Counted from the stretch's first letter, positions 35,137 through 44,073 are shown. The stretch: 64,000 bases of DNA from Novosphingobium resinovorum (GCF_001742225.1 NZ_CP017075.1:2232001-2296000); one strand, 5' to 3'. The notes: generated from the sequence alone by a model not told the origin. Program-made: numbers and translations.

Positions 35137-36168
35137 TCAGACCCGCGGATCGAAGGCGCCGACCGTCAGCGGCATCACCACAGGTCCGCGCTCGCTCGCC
35201 CGCGACTGGCTGCGCACCTCGCGCACGATGAACAGCGGCCGCCCTTTGCTTTCGATATAGAGCCGCCCGAGGTAGTCGCCGAAAACGCCGAGGATGATCA
35301 GCTGGATACTACCCATGATCAGCATGACCGCGATCGTGCTGGTCCAGCCGATGATCACCCCGTTCTCGGACCAGCGCCAGATCGCCCAGAACAGGAGTGC
35401 GAACCCCGCAAATCCCGACAGGACGCCGAGATGAGAGGCCAGCCGCAGGGGCACCGTCGAAAAGCTCGTGATGGCGTCGATGGCAAGGCTCATCAGGCGC
35501 CGCACGGAATACTTGGTTTCACCCGCCCTGCGCGCATCGCGTTCGTAGGGCACGGCAACCTGCTCGAACCCCAGCCAGCTGACCATGCCGCGCATGAACC
35601 GACAGCGCTCGGGCATGGCGTTGAGTTGATCGACCACGCGCCGGGTCATCAGCCGGAAATCGCCGGTATCGACGGGGATGTTCTGCTCCGACAATCGGTT
35701 GAGCAACTTGTAGAAAAGCGATGCGGTTCCCCGCTTGAAAGCGCTTTCACCGTGCCGCGCCACGCGCTGGCCATATGCGACGTCCGCGCCCGCCTCGATC
35801 CGCTCGATCATTGCGCCAAGAAGTTCCGGAGGGTCCTGCAGGTCCGCGTCGATCATCATGATCAGTTCGCCGCGGCATATCTGAAGCCCGGCGGTCACCG
35901 CCAATTGCTGCCCATGGTTGCGCGAAAGATCGACGCCGAGAACCCGCGGGTTGCGCTCGGCCAGCACGCAGATCAGCGGCCAGGTGCGATCAGTGGAGCC
36001 GTCATTGACGAGAACGATCTCGTAGTCCTCGCCCACTTGTTCCCGGCAGGCGGCCGCGAGCCGTGCTTCCAGCATGAGGAGAACGGCCTCCTCGTTATAG
36101 CATGGCACCACCACCGAGAGGCGTGGGCAGGTCCGTTCGGCGAACGGCAGGATAGGTTCCATCTTCAT
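35137..36168 (-). CDS. GtrB-like glycosyltransferase family 2 protein
   Basis: A 343-residue GT2 enzyme with two C-terminal membrane helices (about 238-300), like GtrB/ArnC/dolichol-phosphate mannose synthase. Seen: VVPCYNEEAVLLMLEARL, VNDGSTDRTW, the metal-binding DADLQDPPELLGAM (about 107-120), TGDFRLMTRRV and the basic loop ETKYSVRRLMSLAID. It should load a sugar from a nucleotide donor onto undecaprenyl phosphate at the inner face. First gene of the Gtr-like set. Confidence 0.9.
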   Translation of the reverse strand: MKMEPILPFAERTCPRLSVVVPCYNEEAVLLMLEARLAAACREQVGEDYEIVLVNDGSTDRTWPLICVLAERNPRVLGVDLSRNHGQQLAVTAGLQICRGELIMMIDADLQDPPELLGAMIERIEAGADVAYGQRVARHGESAFKRGTASLFYKLLNRLSEQNIPVDTGDFRLMTRRVVDQLNAMPERCRFMRGMVSWLGFEQVAVPYERDARRAGETKYSVRRLMSLAIDAITSFSTVPLRLASHLGVLSGFAGFALLFWAIWRWSENGVIIGWTSTIAVMLIMGSIQLIILGVFGDYLGRLYIESKGRPLFIVREVRSQSRASERGPVVMPLTVGAFDPRV

Positions 36169-36267
36169 GAATCGGCCCCGCGAAACTCGGCTGTGCTTCG
36201 AGAGGCCGTATCGGGCATTTCTGGTTAACCGGCCGTAAAAGACGCCTGGCCTTGCAAAACATATGAA

Positions 36268-36295
36268 AAGGGCGAGGTCCGCGAACCTCGCCCTT
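36268..36295 (-). terminator. Terminator of the Ser-rich protein gene
   Basis: AAGGGCGAGGT (36268-36278) pairs perfectly with ACCTCGCCCTT (36285-36295) around a 6-base loop, 46 bases beyond the stop at 36342. On the minus strand TTTTCAT follows. Confidence 0.75.
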
Positions 36296-36341
36296 CCACA
36301 TAGGGCACCGCCTTTGGCGTCGCCCTCCCCGTGTTCAGATG

Positions 36342-37328
36342 TCAGGCCGCCTTCGCGCGCGCCAGCCGGCGCCGTCCGACGATCGCTGCCGCTGCGGCGC
36401 CGAACAGGATCAGCATCGGCGGAGCGGGTACGTCGGTGCCGCCCGACGTGCTCGTGGTCGAACCACCCGAGGACGAGCTGGACGACGAAGAGGAAGACGA
36501 ACTTGAGCTGCTGGACGAAGTCGAGCCGGTCGAACCGCCCGAAGTCGAGGAAGACCCCGACGACGAAGACGAGCTGGACGATGAACCGCTGGACGATCCC
36601 GTGGAGGTCGCGCCGCCGGAAGAATGATCGTCACCGCCGCTTGAGGAACTGGAGGACGAACTGGAGCTGGAGCTGGAAGACGACGAGGACGAGGACGAGC
36701 TGGAACTGCTGGTGCTGGTCACGTTGCCCGAGCTGGTCGACGTGGTCGAGGTGATCCCGCCCGTGGTCGTCGTGGAGGTCAGGCCACCGGTGCTCGAACT
36801 GGAGGTCGAGGTCACGCCGCCGCTGGTCGAGGTCACACCGCCCGTGGTGGACGTGACGCCGCCGGTCGTGGAAGTCACGCCGCCGCTGCTGGTCGAGGTG
36901 ATCACGACGTTGCCGCCGCCACCACCGCCGCTGCCTCCGAAGAAGCCGCCGAAGAACCCGCCGCCAAAGCCGCCGAAGCCGCCACCGCCGCCGCCGATCA
37001 CTACCGGCGCGCCGCCGCTGCCGCCCGAGTAGGACGGCCCCGGCGCGGGCGGCATGTACGGCGCGGGCATCGGCACCATCGCCATCTGCGGCTGGTCGCA
37101 GCAGGTCCGCTTGATGATCTTGCGCACGCGCTTGGTGGTGCGGGGCTGGTCCTTGCGGACGAGGCGCTGGGCCGGGCGCTTCTTTACCGGAGCGGCCTTG
37201 GCCATCTTCACCTTGCGGTACTCGGTCTTCGCCGACTGCGTCTCGGCGACGTGAACGGCACCGCCGCCGATCACGGCACAGCCCGCCGCACAGGCAGACA
37301 GTTTAGCAAGGGCCATCCGAACCGACAT
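36342..37328 (-). CDS. Ser/Gly-rich low-complexity exported protein with VPAP-type C-terminal sorting tail
   Basis: A 328-residue protein. N-terminus: signal-like hydrophobic stretch (LSACAAGCAVIGGGAV), then a Lys/Arg-rich segment with a Cys pair (IKRTCCDQ). The middle is low complexity: a Gly/Phe run (GGFGGFGGGFFGGFFGG), repeated GGVTSTT/GGVTSTS units, then more than 100 residues dominated by Ser. The C-terminus (VPAPPMLILFGAAAAAIVG then RRRLARAKAA) has the tripartite plan of PEP-CTERM tails: motif, membrane helix, basic end. An exosortase/rhombosortase-type substrate at the cell surface is inferred. The strongly repetitive codons also leave long open frames on the other strand. Confidence 0.75.
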   Translation of the reverse strand: MSVRMALAKLSACAAGCAVIGGGAVHVAETQSAKTEYRKVKMAKAAPVKKRPAQRLVRKDQPRTTKRVRKIIKRTCCDQPQMAMVPMPAPYMPPAPGPSYSGGSGGAPVVIGGGGGGFGGFGGGFFGGFFGGSGGGGGGNVVITSTSSGGVTSTTGGVTSTTGGVTSTSGGVTSTSSSSTGGLTSTTTTGGITSTTSTSSGNVTSTSSSSSSSSSSSSSSSSSSSSSSSSGGDDHSSGGATSTGSSSGSSSSSSSSSGSSSTSGGSTGSTSSSSSSSSSSSSSSSSSGGSTTSTSGGTDVPAPPMLILFGAAAAAIVGRRRLARAKAA

Positions 37329-37578
37329 AACGCGTTGCTCTCTTTGTTTCGCACCGGAGGCCCGAAGGCCCTTTCGGGCTACCGTGCATCCATCTGCCAG
37401 AAACAACGCAGAGACACGTTAATGCGGCAACGTCATTCACCCGCAATTCACCGTCCCGATGCGGGAAACTGGGTTAATTTATCATTCTAACTCAGAGGGT
37501 GTACCGAAACGGGACTGTTGGTTCGGTGGGTTGTAAAGCAGACCGACGCTTTTGCGGCGAATGTGCCGCCTGGCGCAC

Positions 37579-38607
37579 TTACCCTTCCGAATCGAACAAT
37601 CCGCCCTGCGGCCCCGCAGGAGGCGTCATGCCAAGGTGGCTCCAGCCCCGATCATTGAGGCAGCGCCCCCGTGCCGTGCGGGCGACGAGGCCCAACTGGA
37701 TGAGGTACGGCTCGATCACTTCCTCGATCGTGTCGCGTGGTTCGGACAGTCCCGCCGCCAGCGTCTCCACGCCCACCGGGCCGCCCTTGTAGATGTCCGC
37801 GATCATCCGCAGATACCGGCGATCCTGCGCATCAAGGCCAATGGCGTCCACTTCCAGCCGGGTGAGCGAATCGTCGGCGATCGCACGGGTAATGGTGTCC
37901 GATCCCGCCACATGCGCGAAATCGCGCACCCGCCGCATAAGGCGCCCCGCGACACGCGGAGTACCGCGTGCGCGGCGGGCAATCTCGGTCGCTCCGCCCT
38001 TGTCGATGCCGATGCCGAGCAGGCCCGCGCCGCGGCTGACGACCTTCTCCAGTTCCTCGACGGTGTAGAACTGCAGGCGCACCGGGATGCCGAAACGGTC
38101 CCGCAGCGGCGTCTGCAGCAGGCCCTGCCGGGTCGTCGCGCCGATCAGCGTGAAAGGCGGCAGGTCGATCCGCACCGAGCGCGCCGACGGACCTTCGCCG
38201 ATGATGAGGTCCAGCGCGCGGTCCTCCATCGCCGGATAGAGTACTTCCTCGACCACGGGATTGAGACGGTGGATCTCGTCGATGAACAGGACATCGCCCT
38301 GCTCCAGATTGGTCAGCAGCGCGGCGAGGTCGCCCGCCTTGGCGATGATCGGACCGGAAGTAGCTCGGAAACCCACGCCCAGTTCACGCGCAACGATCTG
38401 CGCCAGCGTCGTCTTGCCAAGGCCCGGAGGCCCGAAGAACAGCACATGGTCCATCGCCTCGCGCCGCGACTTGGCGCTTTCGATGAAGACGTGGAGGTTG
38501 TCCTTGGCAGCCGCCTGCCCGACGAACTCGGCGAGCGTCTTGGGCCGAAGCGCGGCATCGGCGTCCTCGACCTGGCGATTGGGGGAAAGAATGGGGTTGT
38601 CGGTCAT
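37579..38607 (-). CDS. ruvB: Holliday junction branch migration ATPase RuvB
   Basis: AAA+ motor that drives branch migration of Holliday junctions with RuvA. The 342-residue protein has Walker A GPPGLGKT (59-66), Walker [11 protein letters not shown] (about 105-114), sensor 1 IGATTRQG, the arginine finger region PLRDRFG and the C-terminal winged helix ([20 protein letters not shown]). Its ATG overlaps the stop of an unrelated gene (38604-39113) that separates it from ruvA, whereas ruvA and ruvB are normally adjacent. Confidence 0.97.
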   Translation of the reverse strand: MTDNPILSPNRQVEDADAALRPKTLAEFVGQAAAKDNLHVFIESAKSRREAMDHVLFFGPPGLGKTTLAQIVARELGVGFRATSGPIIAKAGDLAALLTNLEQGDVLFIDEIHRLNPVVEEVLYPAMEDRALDLIIGEGPSARSVRIDLPPFTLIGATTRQGLLQTPLRDRFGIPVRLQFYTVEELEKVVSRGAGLLGIGIDKGGATEIARRARGTPRVAGRLMRRVRDFAHVAGSDTITRAIADDSLTRLEVDAIGLDAQDRRYLRMIADIYKGGPVGVETLAAGLSEPRDTIEEVIEPYLIQLGLVARTARGRCLNDRGWSHLGMTPPAGPQGGLFDSEG

Positions 38608-39113
38608 TGTGCAAGCACTGGCAAACGGATTTTCGGAAATTGCACAATCTCATCGCCCAGCATTAGAATAGTTGTCAGTCCAGCCTCTACTCCAATGACA
38701 TGCTGCGCCTTTTCATCACGATCTTCTGTATTTGCTCCTGGGCCATCAGGCCTAGTGCTATCGATTAGCGACTGACAGAAAGTATAGAAACTTACAATTT
38801 TCGACACATGAGCAGGCCGCAAGTCACTAAGGTGAGTTGCATTTGACGAAAAAACTTTCGAATACTCCCCTCTTATGTCAATCACATAGCTCATACCATC
38901 CCAGTGACCTGCACGTATTGCATTCGCTTGAGCATGAAATGCTTCGAGATATCCCTGCTTTCGGATCAGAAAACAGATTGCTTGTACTTCTGATGCCACA
39001 GCAACGAGAGTGGATTGCCTTCGCCGCCCACGATCACGGAGTTTATCAAACAGTTGGAATATCCAAACGAGCAAAGCACCAATAGCTGCAGCAACGATCT
39101 CAGGGCTAATCAT
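38604..39113 (-). CDS. Unknown membrane-anchored protein inserted between ruvA and ruvB
   Basis: A 169-residue protein with one N-terminal membrane segment (about residues 4-22, [16 protein letters not shown]). A basic stretch ([12 protein letters not shown]) and a helical soluble part of about 130 residues follow ([52 protein letters not shown]). I do not recognise the family. Its DNA is visibly richer in A and T than its neighbours. Its ATG overlaps the ruvA stop and its TGA overlaps the ruvB start, both as ATGA, so it is co-translated with the resolvasome genes. This looks like an acquired gene fitted precisely into the operon. Confidence 0.75.
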   Translation of the reverse strand: MISPEIVAAAIGALLVWIFQLFDKLRDRGRRRQSTLVAVASEVQAICFLIRKQGYLEAFHAQANAIRAGHWDGMSYVIDIRGEYSKVFSSNATHLSDLRPAHVSKIVSFYTFCQSLIDSTRPDGPGANTEDRDEKAQHVIGVEAGLTTILMLGDEIVQFPKIRLPVLAQ

Positions 39114-39715
39114 CCCGCTGCCCTCTTCAACGCCACCCGCATGAGATCACCCAACGGCGCATCGTCACCCAATTCCTCGACCGCCTTGCCAACCGCCGTC
39201 GCCGCCACCGCAGGCTTGAAACCGAGGTTCTGCAGGGCCGAGACCGCATCGGCGCTGGCCGAGCCCGCAGGCGCCACCGCCGCGATGCCGGACGCCCCCG
39301 GCGCGGTGGGCATGCCGCCGGCTTTGTCCTTGAGTTCGTTGACGATGCGGCTCGCCAGCTTCGGCCCGACGCCGTTCGCGCGCGCCACCATGGCGCTGTC
39401 GCCGCCCGCACAGGCGCGCTGGAGTTCCTCGGTCGTCAGAGCGGAGAGGATCGCCAGCGCTACCTTCGAGCCGACACCCTGCACCGCCGTCAGCAGGCGG
39501 AACCAGTTGCGCTCCGCCCCGGACGTGAAGCCGATCAGGCGCTGGTCGGTTTCCGAAACCTGCATCTCGGTATGGACGACGACGCGATCACCCCGGATAC
39601 CGAGATGGTCCAGCGTCCGCGCCGAACAATGGACGAGGTAGCCCACGCCGTTGACGTCGATGATGGCCCAGTCGGCGCCGGTGTCGTCGAGCAATCCTGT
39701 CAGCTTGGCGATCAT
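39110..39715 (-). CDS. ruvA: Holliday junction DNA helicase subunit RuvA
   Basis: Tetrameric protein that binds Holliday junctions and loads RuvB. The 201-residue product has the OB-fold start [20 protein letters not shown], the helix-hairpin-helix regions ([17 protein letters not shown] and [18 protein letters not shown]) and domain III ([17 protein letters not shown]), separated by an Ala/Pro-rich linker. The acidic pin region is present. The gene follows ruvC after a 231-bp gap containing a dispersed element and is coupled to an inserted gene at its 3' end. Confidence 0.96.
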   Translation of the reverse strand: MIAKLTGLLDDTGADWAIIDVNGVGYLVHCSARTLDHLGIRGDRVVVHTEMQVSETDQRLIGFTSGAERNWFRLLTAVQGVGSKVALAILSALTTEELQRACAGGDSAMVARANGVGPKLASRIVNELKDKAGGMPTAPGASGIAAVAPAGSASADAVSALQNLGFKPAVAATAVGKAVEELGDDAPLGDLMRVALKRAAG

Positions 39716-39771
39716 GGTTTGTTCCTATGGCAGGAAGGGATTCGGGGCGCCAGAGGAAAAGAGAAGAAGGC

Positions 39772-39943
39772 TGGGGTTTACCACCCCTGCACCCCGTGAA
39801 CTGTCGAGGCCACGCGCGCCGCTTCGTCATGTCAGACGGTGAGCCGGGAGACATTAAAAGCCTGCGGCGCAATGTGAGGCCGCCGCTGCTGCGCGCGCGA
39901 CGACGACAGTTTGGGGGTCTGGGGCGATGGCCCCAGGACTTCC
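39772..39943 (-). repeat. Structured dispersed element, copy A (between ruvC and ruvA)
   Basis: About 170 bp filling the ruvC-ruvA gap. Landmarks: hairpin GGGGTTTACCACCCC (39773-39787), CTGTCGAGG, the core AGCCTGCGGCGC (39859-39870), CGACGACAGT (39901-39910) and the end hairpin TCTGGGGCGATGGCCCCAGG. Copies B (45670-45846, opposite orientation) and C (56783-56967) share these parts. It is embedded in the ruv transcript. Confidence 0.85.
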
Positions 39944-39946
39944 CTT

Positions 39947-40423
39947 TTACCTGTGACTGCCCAGCATATTCGCATGGGTAATCGCCACCGCCAGAGCATC
40001 GGCGGCATCTTCACCTGCCAGCTTCACGCCCGGCAGCAGCACCATCAGCATCGCCTGGATCTGCGCTTTCGCCGCTCCGCCGGTGCCGACGATCGCCTTC
40101 TTCACCAGCTTGGTCGAATATTCCGCCACCGGAATCCCGGCGCGCGCCACGGACAGCATCGCGACACCCCGCGCCTGCCCCAGCTTGAGCGTCGACTGCG
40201 GGTTCACGTTGACGAAGACTTCCTCCACCGCGCCGGTATCGGGCCGGTGCTGGAGGATCACATCGGTCAGCGCGGCGTCGAGTTCGACCAGCCGCTCGGC
40301 CATTCCGGCCTTGGCGTTGGTACGGATCTGGCCATTGGCGACGTGGCTGAGGCGGCTGCCGCTCTTGGCGACGACGCCCCAGCCCGTGCAGGTCAGGCCG
40401 GGGTCGATGCCGAGGATAATCAT
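39947..40423 (-). CDS. ruvC: Holliday junction resolvase RuvC
   Basis: Dimeric endonuclease that cuts Holliday junctions. The 158-residue protein has the four acidic catalytic residues of the RNase H-like fold: Asp7 in [15 protein letters not shown], Glu in [20 protein letters not shown] (about 68), and the Asp pair in [18 protein letters not shown] near the C-terminus. Length is normal. First ruv gene, downstream of yebC and a DUF3147 gene; a dispersed element separates it from ruvA. Confidence 0.96.
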   Translation of the reverse strand: MIILGIDPGLTCTGWGVVAKSGSRLSHVANGQIRTNAKAGMAERLVELDAALTDVILQHRPDTGAVEEVFVNVNPQSTLKLGQARGVAMLSVARAGIPVAEYSTKLVKKAIVGTGGAAKAQIQAMLMVLLPGVKLAGEDAADALAVAITHANMLGSHR

Positions 40424-40427
40424 GGTG

Positions 40428-40778
40428 TCAGACCTTCAGCCCGAGCCGCGGCCCGAAATGCATCATCAGCGAATAGAGCACCACGGTCAGCACGCACCCG
40501 GCCAGCAGCGAGGCCCAGAACCCCAGACCATTGCGCAACAGAACCGGCATCAGCAGGAACATCGGCAGCGAGGGGAGCACGTACCAGAACGTCGCCCCGG
40601 CATGAACCGCCATATTCTCGGCATCCGGGCGCGCCTGCCACAGCAGGATCATGCCCAGTACTGAGACCAGCGGCAGCGAAGCGACAAGCGCACCCAGAGC
40701 AGGCAGGCGCTTGCCGATTTCCGCGATCGCCACGATGAGAACGCCCGAAAGCAGGGCGCGGGCGATCAGTGCCAGCAT
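40428..40778 (-). CDS. DUF3147 family membrane protein
   Basis: A 116-residue protein with four hydrophobic helices. [20 protein letters not shown] (about 18-37) and [20 protein letters not shown] are characteristic of DUF3147 proteins, of unknown function. It lies 1 base after yebC and 4 bases before ruvC on the same strand, so it belongs to the yebC-ruv transcript. Confidence 0.82.
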   Translation of the reverse strand: MLALIARALLSGVLIVAIAEIGKRLPALGALVASLPLVSVLGMILLWQARPDAENMAVHAGATFWYVLPSLPMFLLMPVLLRNGLGFWASLLAGCVLTVVLYSLMMHFGPRLGLKV

Positions 40779-40779
40779 A

Positions 40780-41544
40780 TCAGCCGAGCGTTTCCATGAC
40801 CTCGTCCGAGATCTCGTAGTTGCCCCAGACGGTCTGGACGTCGTCGTCGTCTTCGAGAGTGTCGACCAGCTTCATCAGCGTGCTGACGGTGTCCGCGTCG
40901 ACATCGACGGTGAGGTTGGGCTTCCATGCCAGCTTGACGCCTTCGGCTTCGCCCAGGGTCTTTTCCAGCTCGCGCGCGACTTCGTGGAGCGCATCGACCG
41001 AAACCCAGATCTGGTGGCTGCCAGGGTTCTCGTCGCCGTCGCCCATGTCGCTCTGCACGTCTTCGGCGCCCGCTTCGATCGCGGCTTCGAGGACCTTGTC
41101 CTCGTCACCCACGCTGCCGGGGTACTCGATCAGGCCGAGGCGTTCGAAGCCGTGCGAAACCGCGCCCGAGGCACCGAGGTTGCCGCCGTTCTTGGCGAAG
41201 GCGGTGCGCACGTTGGTAGCAGTACGGTTGCGGTTGTCGGTCAGCGCCTCGACGATGATGGCGATGCCGCTGGGGCCGTAGCCCTCGTAGCGCACTTCCT
41301 CGTAGTTCTCGGCGTCGCCCTTGCTCGCCTTGTCGATCGCGCGCTGGATGTTGTCCTTGGGCATCGACTGCGCCTTGGCCGCGTTGACGGCGGCGCGCAG
41401 GCGCGGGTTCATGTCCGGGTCGGGCATGCCCATCTTCGCCGCGACGGTAATTTCGCGGCTGAGCTTGGAGAACTGCGCCGAGCGCTTCTTGTCCTGCGCA
41501 CCCTTGCGATGCATGATGTTCTTGAATTTGGAATGGCCTGCCAT
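40780..41544 (-). CDS. yebC: YebC/PmpR/TACO1 family protein
   Basis: A 254-residue YebC-type protein, a family described as transcriptional regulators and more recently linked to translation of proline-rich stretches. The conserved start [33 protein letters not shown] (about 67-79), [20 protein letters not shown] (about 92-111) and the acidic C-terminal domain are all present. Its position before ruvC is a widespread arrangement in bacteria. Confidence 0.96.
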   Translation of the reverse strand: MAGHSKFKNIMHRKGAQDKKRSAQFSKLSREITVAAKMGMPDPDMNPRLRAAVNAAKAQSMPKDNIQRAIDKASKGDAENYEEVRYEGYGPSGIAIIVEALTDNRNRTATNVRTAFAKNGGNLGASGAVSHGFERLGLIEYPGSVGDEDKVLEAAIEAGAEDVQSDMGDGDENPGSHQIWVSVDALHEVARELEKTLGEAEGVKLAWKPNLTVDVDADTVSTLMKLVDTLEDDDDVQTVWGNYEISDEVMETLG

Positions 41545-41648
41545 CGGTCCGCTCGTTGCCTGCCCATGAGTCCACGGGTCTTTGCGATGAATGAAGTGGC
41601 GCGGGCCTTACAACAGGGGCACCCCAAAGGGCAACCGGAGTCGGCCTG

Positions 41649-41966
41649 CTACACGACGACGGCAGTTCCGGAACAGCTTACCATCAGCATCGAACCGTGC
41701 GATCCGATCACCTCGTAGTCTATGTCCACGCCGACCACGGCGTTGCCGCCCAGCTTCTCCGCCTCCGCTTCCATTTCCTTCAACGCCTCGCGGCGGGCGC
41801 GCTGGAGGACTTCCTCGTACTTGCCGGAGCGACCTCCGACGATGTCGGTGACGGCGGCGAAGAGATCGCGCACGAGGTTGGCGCCGACGATGACTTCGCC
41901 AGTGACGATACCCAGATAGTCACGGACTGGCTGGCCTTCGACGGTGGGAGTGGTGGTGACGATCAT
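41649..41966 (-). CDS. YbjQ family (DUF74) protein
   Basis: A 105-residue protein of the YbjQ/UPF0145 family, which forms pentameric dodecin-like assemblies; a heavy-metal-binding role has been proposed. [19 protein letters not shown] at about 17-35 and [17 protein letters not shown] at about 72-88 are family signatures. The ATG at 41966 was chosen because similarity begins there; the frame continues to 42179 without similarity. Divergent from a CPBP protease gene. Confidence 0.9.
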   Translation of the reverse strand: MIVTTTPTVEGQPVRDYLGIVTGEVIVGANLVRDLFAAVTDIVGGRSGKYEEVLQRARREALKEMEAEAEKLGGNAVVGVDIDYEVIGSHGSMLMVSCSGTAVVV

Positions 41967-42061
41967 CGGCGCGCTCTCCTTCGCTGGACCGCCAAGGTTG
42001 CACCGTCTCACGGTGCTGGCAAGACAACGAATTGGCAAGGAAATCGGGGATAGAACGAAGC

Positions 42062-42778
42062 ATGGCGACCCGGATCGAAACAAGCTCCTCAGTACCCTCT
42101 GCCCTGCTGCGCGAACTGGCGAGCTTCGTCGCCCGGCCGCGCATACTTGCGCCCATCGGCCTGCGGTCGCGTGAGGCATGGCCCCGGCTGGCGCTGCTGA
42201 CGGTGCTGCACATCGGCGGGCTTCTGCTGGTGATCCTGCCGCTGCTCGGGCTCTACCAGAAGACGATGGGCCAGCCGCTGCCCGACGCCTTCGACAAGCT
42301 GCCGGCAGGCTGGCTGCTGCCGATCACCATCGTGATCGCACCGGTGCTGGAGGAGATGATCTTCCGCGGCTGGCAGACCGGACGCCCCCGCGCGCTATGG
42401 CTGCTGCCGTGCTTCGGCCTGTTCGCGGGGCTGGCCGTCATGGCGAAATCACTGCAGCCGCTGGTGTTGGCAGGATCGCTGCTGGCGCTCGTGGTCGCCG
42501 CTGTCGGAGGGTGGCTGTGGCTGCGCAAGCGTCCGACGTCTTCCACTTATGCGGCGGCTTATCCGGCGGTGTTCTGGCTGGCGGCGCTGCTGTTCGCAGG
42601 CGTCCATCTGATGAACTACCCGACCATATCCGCGCTCGCGCTGCCGATGGTGTTGCCGCAATTGTGGGCAGGCGTGCTGCTGGGCTTCACGCGCCAGCGC
42701 ATCGGCCTTCCGGCCTCGATGCTCCAGCACGGCTGCGCCAATGCGGCGGCCATGGTGCTGGTGCAACTAGGGAGCTGA
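42062..42778 (+). CDS. CPBP family intramembrane metalloprotease
   Basis: A 238-residue membrane protein of the CAAX protease/bacteriocin-processing (CPBP, Abi) family, related to Rce1. Motif 1 EEMIFRGW (about 100-107) has the catalytic Glu pair and Arg. Motif 2 FAGVHLMNY (about 179) supplies a His, and motif 3 [11 protein letters not shown] near the C-terminus another His/Asn pair. Six or seven helices. The substrate is unknown; bacterial members act in peptide maturation, immunity or envelope stress. Confidence 0.88.
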   Translation: MATRIETSSSVPSALLRELASFVARPRILAPIGLRSREAWPRLALLTVLHIGGLLLVILPLLGLYQKTMGQPLPDAFDKLPAGWLLPITIVIAPVLEEMIFRGWQTGRPRALWLLPCFGLFAGLAVMAKSLQPLVLAGSLLALVVAAVGGWLWLRKRPTSSTYAAAYPAVFWLAALLFAGVHLMNYPTISALALPMVLPQLWAGVLLGFTRQRIGLPASMLQHGCANAAAMVLVQLGS

Positions 42779-42836
42779 CGCCCCCTCCACCACCCGCTGC
42801 GCGGGCGGTCCCCCTCCCCGAGCAGGCTCGGGGAGG
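42779..42836. repeat. GC-rich palindromic intergenic repeat (CCCCCTCCACC family)
   Basis: CCCCCTCCACCACCCGCTGC followed by CCCGCTGCGCGGGCGG and the palindrome CCTCCCCGAGCAGGCTCGGGGAGG fills the gap between two convergent genes. The same words recur as an inverted pair at 55205-55347. It may act as a bidirectional terminator. Confidence 0.7.
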
Positions 42837-42844
42837 AATGAGGA

Positions 42845-43081
42845 TCAGTCGATGCCAAGGGCCGACTTGTAGGTGTCGAGCAGCATGTCCATTTCGCGGC
42901 GGTCGTCGGGCTTCATCTTGCGCAGGCGCACGATGGCACGCATGATTTTGACGTCGTAGCCGACGGCCTTGGCTTCGTTGTAGACGTCGCGGATGTCGTC
43001 CGAGATGCCCTTCTTTTCCTCTTCCAGGCGCTCGACGCGCTCGATCAGCAGGCGCAGGCGATCGTCGGTGGTTTCGGCCAT
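42845..43081 (-). CDS. gapR: GapR family DNA-binding protein (DUF2312)
   Basis: A 78-residue, highly charged helical protein of the DUF2312/GapR family. Caulobacter GapR clamps overtwisted DNA ahead of replication and transcription forks and is essential there. The family pattern is complete: RLLIERVERLEEEKKGISDD (coiled-coil dimer helix), IRDVYNEAKAVGYDVKIMRA (basic, DNA-facing) and IVRLRKMKPDDRREMDMLL. The ATG at 43081 gives the usual length. Monocistronic by layout. Confidence 0.9.
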   Translation of the reverse strand: MAETTDDRLRLLIERVERLEEEKKGISDDIRDVYNEAKAVGYDVKIMRAIVRLRKMKPDDRREMDMLLDTYKSALGID

Positions 43082-43251
43082 GGGGGTACGTGCTCCGGTA
43101 AATGCTGGTGAATCGGTTGGCGGCGCTGATAGCGAGACAACAGGATTCGGGCAAAGCGCCCCCCTGTGGAAATCATGTGGAGGACGCGCAAAGGGTTGCC
43201 CCCAAAGCCGCACTTTCCTATCTGGCCAGTGCGCCGACCACGTTCGTGCGT

Positions 43252-43313
43252 CTCCTTCGACGGAGCTTCAAGTCCGGGACGGCCCGGGAATCGCCTCATA
43301 AGGAGATTGCCGA
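43252..43313 (+). promoter_or_regulatory. Candidate guanidine-II (mini-ykkC) type leader before gdx
   Basis: Just upstream of the Gdx-type exporter a hairpin CCGGG-ACGG-CCCGG (43274-43287) has the ACGR tetraloop that defines guanidine-II riboswitch hairpins, followed by the ribosome site AAGGAG (43300-43305). A second stem, CTCC-TTCGAC-GGAG (43252-43265), lies 8 bases before it, but its loop does not show ACGR in the right place. The words AAGTCCGGGACGG also resemble half of the REP family in this window, so this may be a decayed REP. Confidence 0.3.
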
Positions 43314-43631
43314 ATGCCCTGGGTTCTTCTCGCCATCGCCGGCCTGCTCGAAGTGGTCTGGGCGTTTTCCATGAAACAGTCGGAGGGCTTCACGCGCCTG
43401 TGGCCCAGCGTCGTGACTCTGGCCGCGATGCTGGCGAGCTTCGGCCTGCTCGCCGCCGCGATGCGGTCCCTGCCACTGGGCACGGCTTATGCCGTGTGGA
43501 CCGGCATCGGCGCGGTGGGCGCTTTCGCGGCGGGGATCGCGTTCATGGGCGAATCGGCGAGCGCCATGCGCCTGCTCGCCGCCGGACTGATCCTCAGCGG
43601 GATCGTGCTGATGAAGGTGGCGACGCCCTGA
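43314..43631 (+). CDS. gdx: SMR-family guanidinium exporter (SugE/Gdx type)
   Basis: A 105-residue four-helix protein of the small multidrug resistance family. Glu13 in [20 protein letters not shown] is the essential substrate/proton residue, and the GLLEVVWA context is the SugE/Gdx type rather than Emr[17 protein letters not shown] (about 57-72) carries the family signature. Gdx proteins export guanidinium in exchange for protons as antiparallel dimers. AAGGAG precedes the ATG. A possible riboswitch-like hairpin lies upstream. Confidence 0.9.
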   Translation: MPWVLLAIAGLLEVVWAFSMKQSEGFTRLWPSVVTLAAMLASFGLLAAAMRSLPLGTAYAVWTGIGAVGAFAAGIAFMGESASAMRLLAAGLILSGIVLMKVATP

Positions 43632-43640
43632 CAGGCAGGC

Positions 43641-43755
43641 TCGTCGTCCCGGACCTGATCCGGGACCGGTGGCTGTCTTTAGGTGAGAGATCGCAGCGCG
43701 CGCAGCCAAGTGGGCCGTTCACGGCCAGCGGTCCCGGATCAGGTCCGGGACGACG
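43641..43755. repeat. REPIN-like inverted REP doublet, copy 2
   Basis: TCGTCGTCCCGGACCTGATC from 43641 and its inverted counterpart GGTCCGGGACGACG to 43755 flank about 55 bp containing GTGGCTGTCTTTAG and GTTCACGGCCAGCGG, words shared with the other copies. It lies between two convergent genes and could terminate both. Confidence 0.85.
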
Positions 43756-43761
43756 TAAAGG

Positions 43762-44073
43762 TCAATGCATCCCGCCGTTCTTCTTCAGGCTCTCTTCCAT
43801 CCGCGCGATCTGTTCCGGCGTGGCTTCGCTCTGGTGCTTTGCCTTCCATTCGTCGAACGGCATCCCGTGGATCACCGCGCGGGCGGCAGCTTTGTCGCCT
43901 TCGTACCCCGCATCGCGAATCCAGTCGGCCAGGCAATTGCGGCAAAAGCCCGCCAACCCCATCAGGTCGATGTTCTCGGCATCGTGGCGCTGCTGGAGGT
44001 GGCGCACAAGGCGACGGAACGCGGCAGCGGCCACGGCGTCATCTATCGTATCAATGTTATCCTTGCCGTTCAT
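43762..44073 (-). CDS. DUF1244 family protein
   Basis: A 103-residue protein of DUF1244, a small alphaproteobacterial and gammaproteobacterial family with known structures but no known function. AFRRLVRHLQQRHDAENIDL (about 19-38), NLMGLAGFCRNCLADW-like Cys pair (about 44-51, CRNC), and VIHGMPFDEWKAKHQSEAT (about 67-85) match the family fully. The Cys-x-x-Cys may bind metal or be redox active. Divergent from the pyruvate kinase gene. Confidence 0.9.
   Translation of the reverse strand: MNGKDNIDTIDDAVAAAAFRRLVRHLQQRHDAENIDLMGLAGFCRNCLADWIRDAGYEGDKAAARAVIHGMPFDEWKAKHQSEATPEQIARMEESLKKNGGMH

Noticed and set aside
36331..37032. Glu/Asp-rich and Pro/Val-rich frames on the plus strand opposite the Ser-rich gene
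   Set aside because: They are mirror images of the repetitive Ser and Gly codons. No start signals or domains support them.
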